From contig JABACO010000001.1 of the NCBI GenBank assembly GCA_013339895.1, forward strand, positions 25,460,270 through 25,524,269: 64,000 nucleotides of DNA, given 5' to 3'. Below the pieces are notes generated by a model that saw nothing but the letters and a program-made list of their open reading frames with translations, was not told the origin of the DNA and did no database searches. The translations under genes and the position numbers were made by a program. The DNA is from Ephydatia muelleri (Eukaryota; Porifera; Demospongiae; Spongillida; Spongillidae). Below, piece after piece: positions 11,624 through 22,440 of the stretch (positions are counted from its first letter, which is position 1; each line of letters opens with the position of its first letter).

Positions 11624-12109
11624 AGTCTCGATGGCCGTTTCTAAGGAGTACTAGATTCCCTGGACCAAATTCTAACATACATAGAGGGGTATTCATAATT
11701 GCACATACGTTACAGTGCACTACGCAGTACATAATGTACCTTCAGTTTGCAACGTTATTTGTCATAGTAAAATTTGTCCCTTTCCTGTGCCTTCTTGATA
11801 TTCATTTCCACTTTTGAATTATTGCATTCTTGATCCTATGCATCGCATTTGCATGAAGATTTATCTGGTTGACATTCTGGTGACTATTTCCATGATGGCT
11901 AATTCCACCGCGCATCAATTTTATCATCAGTTGTAGCCCCAACATGATTATTAGTAACCTCAGCATCACAACTGTTGCCATCTGCAGCATCACACCTTCA
12001 TCTCTTTTTGTATCACCATCACTATTATCATCACCATCACTCCATGACAATCACCATCAACACAATCACCTCCATAATGATTGTGGGATTGATTGGTATA
12101 ATCATCTTC

Positions 12110-13225
12110 ACTAATAGCACTATTGCCGATGATGTCTTCTTCTTTTAATGCATACTCCATGTCAATGAGTAACTACAATGTATGTATAGGATTAGAGCTA
12201 TCTAAAGGACTATATACGACTAATACTTACCGACAGTACATGACTTCAAAGGGTGTAAGTTTTGTGGCTTTTTGAACACTGGTTCAATATGCAAATAGGA
12301 GAGCTGACAGATGCTCATCCCAGTCATTTGATTGCTATTGATGAATTTAATAAGTGAGGCTTGCAGAGTCTGATTAAATCGTTCAGTTAAACCATTTGTT
12401 TGCAGGTGATACACTGAAGAAAACTTTGTGATTGGTTCCTGTGTATTGAGTTCTTGTTAGACTGTTAACAAATTCTCTCCCTTGATCTGATTTTATGACC
12501 TCAAACATCCTAGTCTATGCCCAAGAAAATGATGAATTCATTTTTGTAATTATGCTAGGGAGTGAATTATGTGGTTTACCTCATTTCTTAAATGGCCACA
12601 GGCTGTCTAACGTTTTGCATCTCTACTCATATTCTTTTAAGTGTTCGCACACTTGCTGAGTTTGTTGGAATGTTGTGGCCTAGTTACCAGCACAATGGGT
12701 CAATGAGATGAATGCAGAATATTATATCATGTAATGTGTATAAAGACATGCACTTCACTGTTCCGTCTGTAGGGATGGTAATTGTTTTGTGTGTGAGTGC
12801 ATCAAAAGCACTAGCAACCAAGCCGCGCACTGTCAGATCTAGCGATTCCGTGGACTAAGCTCTCATCACAGGTAATGTACATGTATACATGTAAGTAGCT
12901 GGAGACTAGTGCATAGAAAAAACCTTGTATGAAAATGTGTGGTAAAATCTTCAGCCTCCTACATGACGTTTGAAATCATTCGGTTGATTCCAGAAAGTCA
13001 CGCTGCTCTTGCACAATAAATATTATGACACAGAATCAATGTCAAACCTTTGTTAGTTGTGGACATTGTGATATCTGGCATAGTGATATCATACCTGCAA
13101 ATGAGATCTGGGCAAACGTAGGTGACAAGATGGATATGTGCTGAACAAACTCTGTCCATTATACCTGTGCCCTTCAGCTGTTTCGATGCAGGTGATGGTG
13201 TCACCAATTTGCACAGCACATTAGG
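12110..13225 (-). pseudogene. Integrase-bearing repeat Q, copy 1
   Basis: On the minus strand this segment encodes integrase core pieces: SDQGREFVN near 12490 and, in another frame, HLQTNGLTERFNQTLQ with a following block similar to the usual AYR...PFEVMYG end (12414-12220). The order and motifs fit the D and E regions of a Ty3- or Ginger-type integrase. Frameshifts and stops break it throughout. The whole 1.1 kb segment recurs at 35445-36665 in the same orientation, so it is a fragment that has been duplicated or is part of a repeat family. Confidence 0.75.
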
Positions 13226-14335
13226 TTGACTACAGGAAAAAAAGTTTAAAATGCTACAGTGAATTAGAACGCGGTTTTCGACTGAAGAAAATTATTATAC
13301 AGCAGTTTTACATTACTGTGCACCAAGTGTATCCCGTTGAATTTATTAATGCTACAAATATCCAGCTATTGCTACAGAATGTCATAGAACACCATTGTAA
13401 CTGGCGCTGAAACTATTGCATTCAGATGTAAATGATGAAATGCAGCGATTTACCGCCAATGTTGAAATATAGTCACATGAGAAAATTATTATCTTTAGCC
13501 TCGTTCGCAGACACACAATTCAATTGTTGGGCGTGACCCTGCGCAGATGCTGAGGTCGAACCACGCCTCACTATTAAGCGGGAACGACTTTGAATTTAGA
13601 ATTTATATTGTGCCGTTCTGTCGAAACACTACGTGAGCGCCCAAAGTAGATACGATTTGAGCGATTTGTTCCCCGATTCTGTTAATGTCGAAAGTCATCA
13701 GTCAAGTTTAGCTTCATCGTCGTAATTTATAGCCACCATCCTTAAATGGCACCATGCAGGCATACCGCCTCACGATACATGCTAGTCTCGTGCCCAGACC
13801 CAATGCATCTCAGCTGCGAATGAATTACACTCGCGTACGTTTGTCCCTAGTCTCGTACCCAGACCCACACTCAATACATGTAGACTGATGATTATTAATT
13901 ACATTATAGCATTCCTAATTGTGCATTCCTAATTGTATTACGGTGCATGTTACTTTATTATCGCCTTCCCATTTATGACTACCCCAGTCCACAGGAGTCT
14001 GTGTTGGGGAACTACACACGCTTTTTGCCTAGTTGTCATGACAACAACACTGCTGTTGTTGTTGATCCTGGGACACTACTGATGCATTTTCCTTTCCATG
14101 TTACAGGTCCAAAATAGCCTCCACCCCTTTCTGTAGAGAGTACTGGGTGCGTGTTTAGCCACTGTGCTAATGACAATGGACCCACCAGTCAGGACTTGGG
14201 AAGTAACATGGGCATGTCTGCAATGCATGGCGCTCGATACTTCGTATGTCTCGTAGCTCACTGTTGCATGCTGGACAATAGCAAGGTCTTCTCTTCGCAG
14301 CATTCTCCAATAATGTGCCACGTGGTCAATCGAAA
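13226..14335. other. Stretch without a recognised gene; two MITE-end motifs
   Basis: Near 13785 and 13849 are two copies of TAGTCTCGTRCCCAGACCCA in the same orientation, matching the ends of the MITE at 5603. Unrecognised open frames on both strands at about 14076-14426 have no motif I can name. Confidence 0.5.
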
Positions 14336-14829
14336 ATGTCGGACTACATCGCTGTAACTGTTGACGGCAAGGAAAATCTTGAACTAGAATGCAACAGCCC
14401 TGGCAAGTGGACCTGGAATCGCTCATCGGAGCTTCAACTGTTGGATTAAAGTATGCGTCTGAAACATCGCGTCATCGGGGTTGTCAGAGTGGAGGCTGGA
14501 GAGCTATTAGGTGGTTGGCAACCTGAAAGCAGAATTTACACCGTTGTTGCGAAACGTGAGATAGCCACAGCAGATTTAATCGCAACTGACGCGGCTAGCC
14601 ACAGAGCTCATGCTGATGGTGGCGCCATGACAGTACCTCTAGAACCACATTCAAGAGGTACGTATTTATACTGCATTGTCATATAGAGTAGATTTTTTCA
14701 TCAGCAACTATTTCCTTGACGAAGCGGACACTTCATGTATCAGCGAAAACATCCCTAATTGCCAGAAGAGCGCTGTATCAATGGAACAGAATGAACGGCA
14801 CCATTAGACGACTTGTTGCAAAAACTGAG
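14336..14829 (+). CDS. Tentative spliced gene fragment, unknown product
   Basis: A reading frame starts MSDYIAVTVDGKENLELECN at 14336 and meets a TAA at 14447, then reopens at ATG 14453 in the same frame. That second part ends at 14657 before a GTACGT donor and continues in frame from 14705 after a TTTTTTCATCAG acceptor, across a 47-base phase-1 intron, to 14829 where a GTAAGA donor follows. The second exon is rich in Arg, Thr and Lys. The joined frame is open, which is the only strong sign of a real gene. The in-frame TAA, the lack of a recognisable domain and the CT microsatellite just downstream leave it doubtful; it may be a pseudogene. Confidence 0.3.
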
Positions 14830-15027
14830 GTAAGAACGTAATGCAAAAATCTTTTTGTAGGTACAATTATCTTCGTATGGTTTAAATGCTGACTAATTAG
14901 CACATGCAAATTATAGTTTTAGATTATTTTTGTTTTGTTATTAGGTTTTTAGCCTGTGGGTTTCGCGATATACGCTATCGCGCTAGGGTGCTCATGGATA
15001 TTACGCTTTCGCGCGCGCGTACGATTG

Positions 15028-15150
<123 letters not shown>

Positions 15151-15711
15151 CCCCTCCCCCCCCCCCCGCCGAGTTGGCATCTGTTTTGTGCAAGTCAACA
15201 ACATAGCTAGGAATCAAACTAACTCCCGTATCCGATATTCCAGAGCTTCTACTCCAAGCCAACCTGTTACCACACAAAAGACCCCATCACGTCCACCGAT
15301 GAAGGTTACTGCACACAGAAGCATCAACCCACAACCAGGGGAACAATCACTAGAGGTACAGTATTTTTTCATGCATGCTGTGATGACAAACAAGGTGATC
15401 TGTCTGACAAAGTTGAAGGAACATTTGGGGTGAGTAGAAAAGCACACCTATCAGTCGATGTGCACACACAAGACAAAGTGACCACTACAGTTGAGAACAT
15501 CGTACTTGGCCTAATAATTGTTTTCATATGCGCCCTCTTTGATTGAACTTTTATCACAAACTGTAAAAGCTGAAGACAAACAAATTATGCAATTGTATAC
15601 TTAGCAATATGAACTTGAAAAATTATTAATGTATGATAATAAAAGTTTAGTTACCCCCCTCCAAACTAACTTCTTCGTTGATTTTCTCCTGGGTGGTTTC
15701 CAGCTAAATAG

Positions 15712-15917
15712 TGTGAAGGCTGACGTCCACTGAGCTCATGAAGTGTCGACGATGAACTTATTCAAGTGTTGTAAAGGGTGCACTTGTCTCGTGTTGTTTA
15801 CCCCTGTGTATATAAGGGGGGCATGTAATGTTCTAAACGATGGAAATAAGCTCGGTTCATCTATACTGTGTTGTTGCAGGAATTTACGTACTGCGAGTGA
15901 TAGGGAGCCGTGACACA
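15712..15917 (+). repeat. 5' LTR of element B
   Basis: Starts TGTGAAGGCTGACG and ends CCGTGACACA, so the ends form TGTG...CACA. It contains a TATA-like TGTATATAAGG near 15806. Length 206 bases. Only one copy is in the window. Confidence 0.75.
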
Positions 15918-15920
15918 TTA

Positions 15921-15940
15921 TGGCAGCGGTGGGATTTGAT
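15921..15940 (+). promoter_or_regulatory. Primer binding site-like sequence, element B
   Basis: TGGCAGCGGTGGGATTTG starts three bases after the LTR end. The position and the leading TGG fit a tRNA primer site. It resembles the complement of the 3' part of animal leucine tRNAs but offset from the CCA end, so I do not assign a tRNA. Confidence 0.5.
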
Positions 15941-15982
15941 CGCTAGTTTGTTGTCTAGCAAGTCCACGCGGTTAATCGTCGC

Positions 15983-17165
15983 ATGACATTGCGATCGGGT
16001 AGGGTATACCAAGATATTGAGAGCGAGACACCTATCAATAGAATAACTGCAACATCCAGCGCTAGCGGTGCAATGGAGGAGGAGGTACAGAGGTTGCTCC
16101 AGCAGTTGGCGGCAGATCGAGTCCAGCGGGAACAGGAGTTCGACGAGCAAAGGAAATGGCGCGAAGAAGAGCAGGTGCAACAAGGAAAAGATCGCAAGCG
16201 GCACGATGAGGAGACCAGAGCGTACCTCGACTTAATTGCCAAGTTAGCAGAGACGCGAAAGACAAAACCCGCAAGTTTGAGCGTGAAATTGGTACCACTT
16301 GGAGCAGCTAGAAGACGACGTGGAAGTGTATCTCGTCACATTCGAGCGCATATTGACGGCTCACGGCATTGATGAGAATCGCTGGGCACATTTTCTCGCT
16401 CCTCAGTTGACAGGGAAGGCGCAACTGGCATTTGCGGCGCTTCCTACCACGAGCTCGGATGACTACGAAGCAATTAAGGCGGTGATCTTGGCGCGTTACG
16501 GAATCAACGAGGACGCATATCGAGTGAGGTTCCGAGGCTTCGTACGACGGGAAGGTGAAACGAACAGGGAGACGACTACCAGGTTGATGGATCTATTGCA
16601 GAAGTGGATGAAGGAACACCTGTCTTGGAATTTTTGGCTGCTGCCTCGGTTACTGGCGGTTCCTTCCGTCGGATTTGCTCATACTCGTCGACTAACTCTC
16701 CGGCTTCTATGCAGGTCTTCGGTTTCTTTTCATGTACCCGTAGCCGCTTTTCTAAGGGTAGAGTGTTCAGAAACTGCTCCAACCCAACCACCTGCTGGAT
16801 CTCCTGTGCTGTCTGAGTTGTACGTATTGTGGACGTACAGGACATACTGAAAGCGTATGCCGAAAGAAGCCAAGGGAGGAAGAGAGCGAGGGACCAAGAT
16901 GCTTCCATTGTAGGAAAGTCGGTCACATTTCTCGTAATTGTCCAGAACGAAGGGTACTACTTTGGCGAGAGAACACCGAGAAAACAGAGTAAGAGATCCG
17001 GAGCAAGACAGAACGGTATTTTGTCTGTCAGGTACGGTGGAAGGACAGAAAACCAAGATCCTTCTGGATACCGGATGCTCCAGGACGATGGTCTCCAACC
17101 GGTTGGTTCCTCTTGAGAACTACTTGGGAGGGCAAAGGAGTATCAGTACGTTGTGCGCACGGTGA
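15983..17165 (+). pseudogene. Gag and protease of element B, with internal inversion
   Basis: The first frame (15983-16372) starts MTLRSGRVYQDIE and holds a charged coiled coil rich in Glu, Arg and Gln. A frame change near 16290 leads into the capsid part with EVYLVTFERILTAHGIDENRW and KAVILARYGINEDAYRVRF. From about 16616 to 16818 the next capsid part, containing VGLEQFLNTLP and CIEAGELVDEYEQIRR, is coded on the minus strand instead: a local inversion. After it, plus-strand coding resumes with two CCHC knuckles (CTYCGRTGHTESVC and CFHCRKVGHISRNC), then the protease active-site block LLDTGCSRTMVSNRLVP, and further on a VLLGTDVPEL block near 17260. Frame changes make it non-functional. Confidence 0.8.
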
Positions 17166-17323
17166 TATTAATTTTTATCCTTTCGCCAAAGTGGAAATAG
17201 GTGTGAATGATCTGAAGCTCATCGTGGAAGCAGCTCGGTGGCAGAGAACACAACGGTTCCGGTGTTGTTAGGGACAGACGTCCCTGAATTGTTCCAGTTG
17301 CTGGGTCGGCACCCGGAGTAGAC

Positions 17324-17922
17324 GTGTCCCCAAGACGTCCTGATCGTGATGACGAGGGCAAGGGCGCGGCAGCAACTAGAGGAAGAAAATCTCAGAAAGA
17401 GGGAACGGGCAGCGGGAGCACGACCGCGCCCGATAGAGGAGAGCAGCAATGGTTCTCCAGCGTTAAGTTCCGAAGTTTCAAAACGGGAAGACCCTGTCGT
17501 TGCCTAATCGAAAGGTATTTTGGACATCTCGGCTGACGAACTACAAGTCAACGGTTGCAGGAACAGGATTCCACACAGGCTAACATCAGACAGATGGTCG
17601 CAGATGAAGCTCGGAAGGGTGAGGATTCCGAATATTTCAAGAGAGACGGGCTCCTATGTCGGAGATGGGCGCCCTATGGTCGGAAGGAATTTGAGATCGA
17701 GCAGTTGGATCTACCCAAACAGTTGCGGAGGACTGTGTTGGAACTAGCTCATGAGATACCCCTCGCAGGAGACTTAGGTAAGGAGAAAACACGTCGGCGT
17801 GTGTTGCGCAGGTTTTATTGGCCTAACGTGTTCGGAGATGTGGAGGAGTTTTGTAGAACCTGTGCAGTATGTCAGAAAGCATCACATAAGAGAGTGAGGA
17901 AGGCCCCTTTGATGCCACAAGT
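17324..17922 (+). pseudogene. Linker and integrase zinc-binding domain of element B
   Basis: A charged linker (RARARQQLEEENLRKRERA, about 17345-17400) leads, after frame changes, to the integrase zinc-binding domain (17555-17922): LCRRWAPYGRKEFEIEQLDL, HEIPLAGDLGKEKTRRRVLR, RFYWPNVFGDVEEF and CRTCAVCQK. The second His of the HHCC motif is replaced by Asp (AGD where AGH is expected), which should prevent zinc binding. No RT or RNase H lies between protease and integrase. The frame is cut by the MITE that begins at 17924. Confidence 0.8.
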
Positions 17923-17923
17923 A

Positions 17924-18214
17924 AATAAAAACATTCTCTAACGAGAAAGTTGTTGGTACATGTATATAGGATTGACTAATGGTGGTGTAAAAAGCACGGA
18001 AACAAGAGAAATTTGACTGGAAAATTGAAATAGGCCTATATTTAGCCCATTATTCAGGCATGTACTGTTATAACGTTAGTGTGCTAAATATAGGCCTATT
18101 TCAATTTTCCAGTCAAATTTCTGTCACTCTTGTTTCCATGCTTTTTATTCCACCATATATTGGTCAATACTATATACCAACCACTTTCTCGTTAGAGAAT
18201 GTTTTTATTTACTA
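17924..18214. mobile_element. Hairpin MITE, full-length palindrome
   Basis: About 291 bases. The left arm begins GTAAATAAAAACATTCTCTA and the right arm ends with its inverse; homology between the arms runs almost to the centre, through GACTGGAAAATTGAAATAGG, so nearly the whole element folds back on itself. It sits exactly at the point where the integrase of element B is cut. No coding capacity; class not determined. Confidence 0.85.
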
Positions 18215-18469
18215 GTTTCATAAGTTTTTTCCTCTGGCGTCTTTATAAGTGGTCACAAATTGATTTTAATTTACGAAAGGAGGGAGGGAGGTTAAAAATT
18301 TAAATAATAGAAATGATAAGTTTACGAGGTTTTTATGTCATTAATTGTTCGGCCTTGTCCTCGTCTCCAGCCTCTTCTATTCCCGCGGCGGCCTCGTTGT
18401 GGCCATGGAAGGAGCCATGTGGGTGGTGGTGGCAGCGGCCAGGGGGGCAGCAGGCGAAGTGGTGGTGGG

Positions 18470-20180
18470 GGCACTGGTATCGATGCCGGTGGTGGGGCTG
18501 GTGCTGGTGCTGGTAGCGACGTGGGCAGCTCAGCTGCTACTGCTGGTGGCGACGGGGGCAGCTCAGCTGCTACTGCTGGTGGCGACAGGGGCAGCTCAGC
18601 TGCTACTACTGGTAGCGACGGGGGGACGGGGACAGCTCTGCTGCTACTACTGGTGGCGGCGGAGGCAGCTCTGCTGCTACTACTGGTGGCAACGAAGGCA
18701 GCTCAGCTGCTACTACTGGTAGCGACGAGGGAAGCTCAGCTGCTACTACTGGTGGCGACGGGGGCAGCACAGCTGCTACTACTGGTGGCGACAGCTCAGC
18801 TGCTACTACTGGTGGCGACTGAGGCAGCTCAGCTGCTACTACTGGTGGCGATGGGGGCAGCTCAGCTGCTACTACTGGTGGCGATGGGGGCAGCTCTGCT
18901 GCTACTACTGGTAGCGACGAGGGCAGCTCAGCTGCTACTACTGGTGGCGACGGGGGCAGCACAGCTGCTACTACTGGTGGCGACAGCTCAGCTGCTACTA
19001 CTGGTGGCAACGGAGGCAGCTCAGCTGCTACTACTGGTGGCGATGGGGGCAGCTCAGCTGCTACTACTGGTGGCGATGGGGCAGCTCTGCTGCTACTACT
19101 GGTAGCGACGAGGGCAGCTCAGCTGCTACTACTGGTGGCGACGGGGGGAAGCTCAGCTGCTACTACTGGTGGCGACGAGGGCAGCTCAGCTGCTACTACT
19201 GGTGGCGACGGGGGCAGCTCAGCTGCTACTACTGGTGGCGACGGGGGCAGCTCAGCTGCTACTACTGGTGGCGACGGGGGCAGCTCAGTTGCTACTACTG
19301 GTGGCAACAGCTCTGCTGCTACTACTGGTGGCGACGGGGGCAGCTCAGCTGCTACTACTGGTGGCGACGGGGGCAGCTCAGCTGCTACTACTGGTGGCGA
19401 CGGGGGCAGCTCAGTTGCTACTACTGGTGGCAACAGCTCTGCTGCTACTACTGGTGGCGACGGGGGCAGCTCAGCTGCTACTACTGGTGGCGACAGCTCT
19501 GCTGCTACTACTGGTGGCGACAGCTCTGCTGCTACTACTGGTGGCGACAGCTCTGCTGCTACTACTGGTAGCGACAGCTCTGCTGCTACCTACTGGTGGC
19601 GACAGCTCTGCTGCTACTACTGGTGGCGACAGCTCTGCTGCTACTACTGGTGGCGACAGCTCTGCTGCTACTACTGGTGGCGAAGGGGGCAGCTCAGCTG
19701 CTACTACTGGTGGCGACAGCTCTGCTGCTACTACTGGTGGCGACAGTTCTGCTGCTACTACTGGTAGCGACGGGGCAGCTCAGCTGCTACTACTGTTGAA
19801 GACGGGGGCAGCTCAGCTGCTACTACTGGTGGCGATGGGGGCAGCTCAGCTGCTACTACTGGTAGCGACGGGGGCAGCTCAGCTGCTACTACTGGTGGCG
19901 AAAGCTCTGCTGCTACTACTGGTGGCGACAGGGACAGCTCAGCTGCTACTACTGGTGGCGACGGAGGCAGCTCTGCTGCTACTACTGGTAGCGACAGGGG
20001 CAGCTCAGCTGCTACTACTGGTGGCGACGGGGGCAGCTCAGCTGCTACTACTGGTGGCGACGGGGGCAGCTCAGCTGCTACTACTGGTAGCGACGGGGGC
20101 AGCTCAGCTGCTACTACTGGTGGCGATGGGGGCAGCCCTGCTGCTACTGCTGGTGGCGGCAACTCTGCTGTTGCTGGCAG
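18470..20180. repeat. Minisatellite, 33-bp unit with 27-bp variants
   Basis: About fifty units of CAGCTGCTACTACTGGTGGC plus GACGGGGGCAGCT; many units lack six bases. Units of 33 and 27 keep a reading frame, but other unit lengths shift it, so every frame is broken. On the plus strand the unit reads GGSSAATTGGD, on the minus strand PPVVAAELPPS. The minus strand is the more likely original coding strand because the sequence upstream of the array on that strand reads DSDGICKIFEEDSDEVHPP and then a Pro-rich start, in line with the minus-strand gene fragment at 20399-21673. Confidence 0.9.
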
Positions 20181-20398
20181 TGGGGACAGTGGCGGGGGCA
20201 GTGGCTGTGTAAATGGAAGAGGAGTTGGAGGATGTACTTCGTCCGAGTCCTCTTCAAAAATCTTGCATATTCCATCTGAATCAACATGACAGAGTATAGA
20301 AACAATTTAAAGTGCAAGGGTTAAGTTTTTACCTTTTTTTTTCTCAGCAAGCAAAGTGCACTATTTGGCGGGTGAGTAGCTTTTATACATAAAAAACC

Positions 20399-21673
20399 TT
20401 AACATGTGTGCCGTCGTACACTCAGTGCTTCAGAAACTAATGCATCTGCACCAATCTTACTTACTGCTGCACGGGCAGATATTGTAACAACCTTTTGAGC
20501 TAGCAATGGATGAGACTTACAAAAGGCATCATTTACTTCACTTAGAAGCTCACTATCCCTAAGAATAGCTTTATCAAGACCACCATTATACTCCATTAGT
20601 GCATGAGATTTGGGTTCATACAAGGAGTATATATGGGAGAAGGATATGGTTGCAGTAATTTTCAGTGCTCAACCCTAGCAAATGCAATTAAATTCATACA
20701 CAGTTGCAGGCGGGCTGCCGTTGTACATCAGATAAGGAAGCCTTTTGGTACATCAGATTAAGGATGACACCCCAATATTGAATAGACAGGTCACAAAGGA
20801 GAAAGGACTACATGTACTGTACACAACACCATGCATGCTTTACATGTGAAGTGAATGGTTTTGTGCAGATCCCTTCCTTACATGCGTGCTGTACACATGT
20901 TGCATGCACATCTTCCTATAGCTTTTTAATGCTAGTGCAATACAACATGCCATGACATACCTTTGGTGGTAGTGGTAGTTCGGTGACCCCTGCGATACCG
21001 CTTCCTCTCGGCAGCACGTTTAGCCAATCGGACAGCGGGGTCATTCCAATACCGATTCCTTTCAGATGCCTTAATGGCAGCTGAATTGTCCTCGTATTTC
21101 TGCCTTTTAGCAGCGCGGTTCTCCTCGACGTCCTCTTGATATCGCTGCCTTTTAGCAGCACGGTTCTCCTCGACGTCCTCTTGATATCGCTGCCTTTTAG
21201 CAGCACGGTTCTCCTCGACGTCCTGTTGATATCGCTGACATTTAGCAGATTGCTTAAATTTAATATCTGCGTTGTGGCTGTCGCGTACAGAGGCGTTCTT
21301 TTCGAGATCGGCCTTGTAGCTGTCGCGTACAGAGGCCTTCTTCTTTTCGAGATCGGCCTTGTAGCTGTCGCGTACAGAGGCCTTCTTTTCGGGATCGGCC
21401 TTGTAGCTGTCGCGTACAGAGGCCTTCTTTTCGGGATCGACCTTGTAGCTGTCGCGTACAGAGGCCTTCTTTTCGGGATCGGCCTTGTAGCTGTCGCCTT
21501 CTTCTTTTCGGGATTGGCCTTGTAGCTGTCGCCGTACAGAAACCTTCTTCTCTGGATTCGGCCTTGTAGCGCGCTCGGGCTTTAGCCTTGTTTTCTTGTG
21601 ATAAAATATCGTCTTGCTTTTGAAGGTATTCCGCTCGTTGCTTAGATCTCTTCTTTCGATTACGCGAAGGCAT
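20399..21673 (-). pseudogene. Repeat-rich N-terminal part of a probable Helitron-type protein
   Basis: Minus strand. It starts MPSRNRKKRSKQRAEYLQKQ at 21673, then carries about seven copies of a 14-residue unit (DSYKADPEKKASVR, 42 bases) and three to four copies of a 15-residue unit (QRYQEDVEENRAAKR), ending in DPAVRLAKRAAERKRYRRG. A GTATGT donor follows at 20960. A further block (20623-20399) reads MEYNGGLDKAILRDSELLSE and ISARAAVSKIGADALVSEAL. Such Lys/Glu repeat N-termini with KRAAERKRYRRG-type ends are familiar from large Helitron-associated proteins of sponges and cnidarians; this is from memory of the family, not proof. Frames shift near 21560 and 21500, and no Rep or helicase part is present. 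Confidence 0.5.
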
Positions 21674-21772
21674 TTAACTTCACTAGCCAAAGTATTATAC
21701 TGCGATAGGAACACCAAATAAATTTCGTGCAGGTCGGAGTATTTATGTTCCGTACGGATGCCCAACATTGCC

Positions 21773-21998
21773 GGTTACGTATCCGGATGCCGGTTGTGTA
21801 ACGGGCTGTCCGGTTATGTAACCGGCTGTTCCGTTTCAATGCATCACAAAATAGATGTCCGGTTACACAACCGGCTGTCCCGTTGCGTAACCGGCTGTCC
21901 CGCTACGTAACCGGCTGTCCTGTTGCGTAACCAGCTGTCCAGTTGTGTAGCCGGCTGTCCCGTTGTGTAACCGGCGCTGTCCCGTTGTGTGACCAACT
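21773..21998. repeat. 20-bp tandem repeat with CCGG core
   Basis: About eleven imperfect units of GTAACCGGCTGTCCCGTTGC. The unit contains the palindrome CCGG and, in several copies, ACCGGCT. It begins just upstream of the start codon of the minus-strand repeat-rich protein, so it could overlap its promoter region. Confidence 0.85.
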
Positions 21999-22267
21999 GC
22001 CTTTATTTAATATCTACACACAACACAGGCTGTTGTTTTGTGTATAACTGAGGCGTGATACAACCGGCCATATGCATCCTCATGTGACTACTGAATAATA
22101 TAATATTATTATTATACATGTACATGTCACAGTACTTGCATGCAAATGCAAATTTATGGGAATATGATCCGTCATACAGAGACACTAATACAAAAACTGA
22201 CCCATGGTGTTGTATAATACTGATATGAGGCTTTCAACTGCCCAGTATACAGCAACATGCAGCAGAA

Positions 22268-22440
22268 ACACTGTGTAAAAAGGGTTGTTATACTCACCTG
22301 TATAACATTGTTATACAAGTAGTTATACAGTATTTGTTATACACATTGCGTATAATTGTGTATAACTGTGTATAACGGCAGTGTGTGCTAATCAAAAAAC
22401 CACAGTGTAAATAAGGGTTGTTATACACGCCTGTATACAA
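22268..22440. repeat. Repeat R, copy 1: GTTATAC-rich segment with CACTGTG ends
   Basis: Two direct copies of CACWGTGTAAAWAAGGGTTG (22268 and 22401) separated by a stretch full of GTTATAC and its inverse GTATAAC. A related segment ends in the inverted form of the same sequence at about 26853-26878. Looks like part of a small DNA transposon. Confidence 0.6.

Larger units (their letters stand above)
15712..17923 (+). mobile_element. Gmr1-like Ty3 retrotransposon B, truncated
   Basis: Order on the plus strand: LTR (15712-15917), primer site, coiled-coil and SCAN-like gag, two zinc knuckles, protease, basic/acidic linker, and then directly the integrase HHCC domain. In standard Ty3 elements RT and RNase H lie before integrase. 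In the Gmr1-like group integrase precedes RT, and the vertebrate SCAN domain is known to derive from the capsid of that group. Both features point to Gmr1-like. The element ends where a hairpin MITE begins (17924), so integrase core, RT and 3' LTR are absent. Part of gag is inverted (about 16616-16818). Confidence 0.75.

Noticed and set aside
14076-14426. A 116-codon minus-strand frame rich in His, Cys and Arg
   Set aside because: No recognised motif, no splice support, and it overlaps the tentative plus-strand gene; kept only as a note.
18335-20212. Several overlapping Gly/Ser/Ala/Thr- and Leu-rich open frames
   Set aside because: All are products of the 33/27-bp minisatellite read in different frames; no constant frame is kept.
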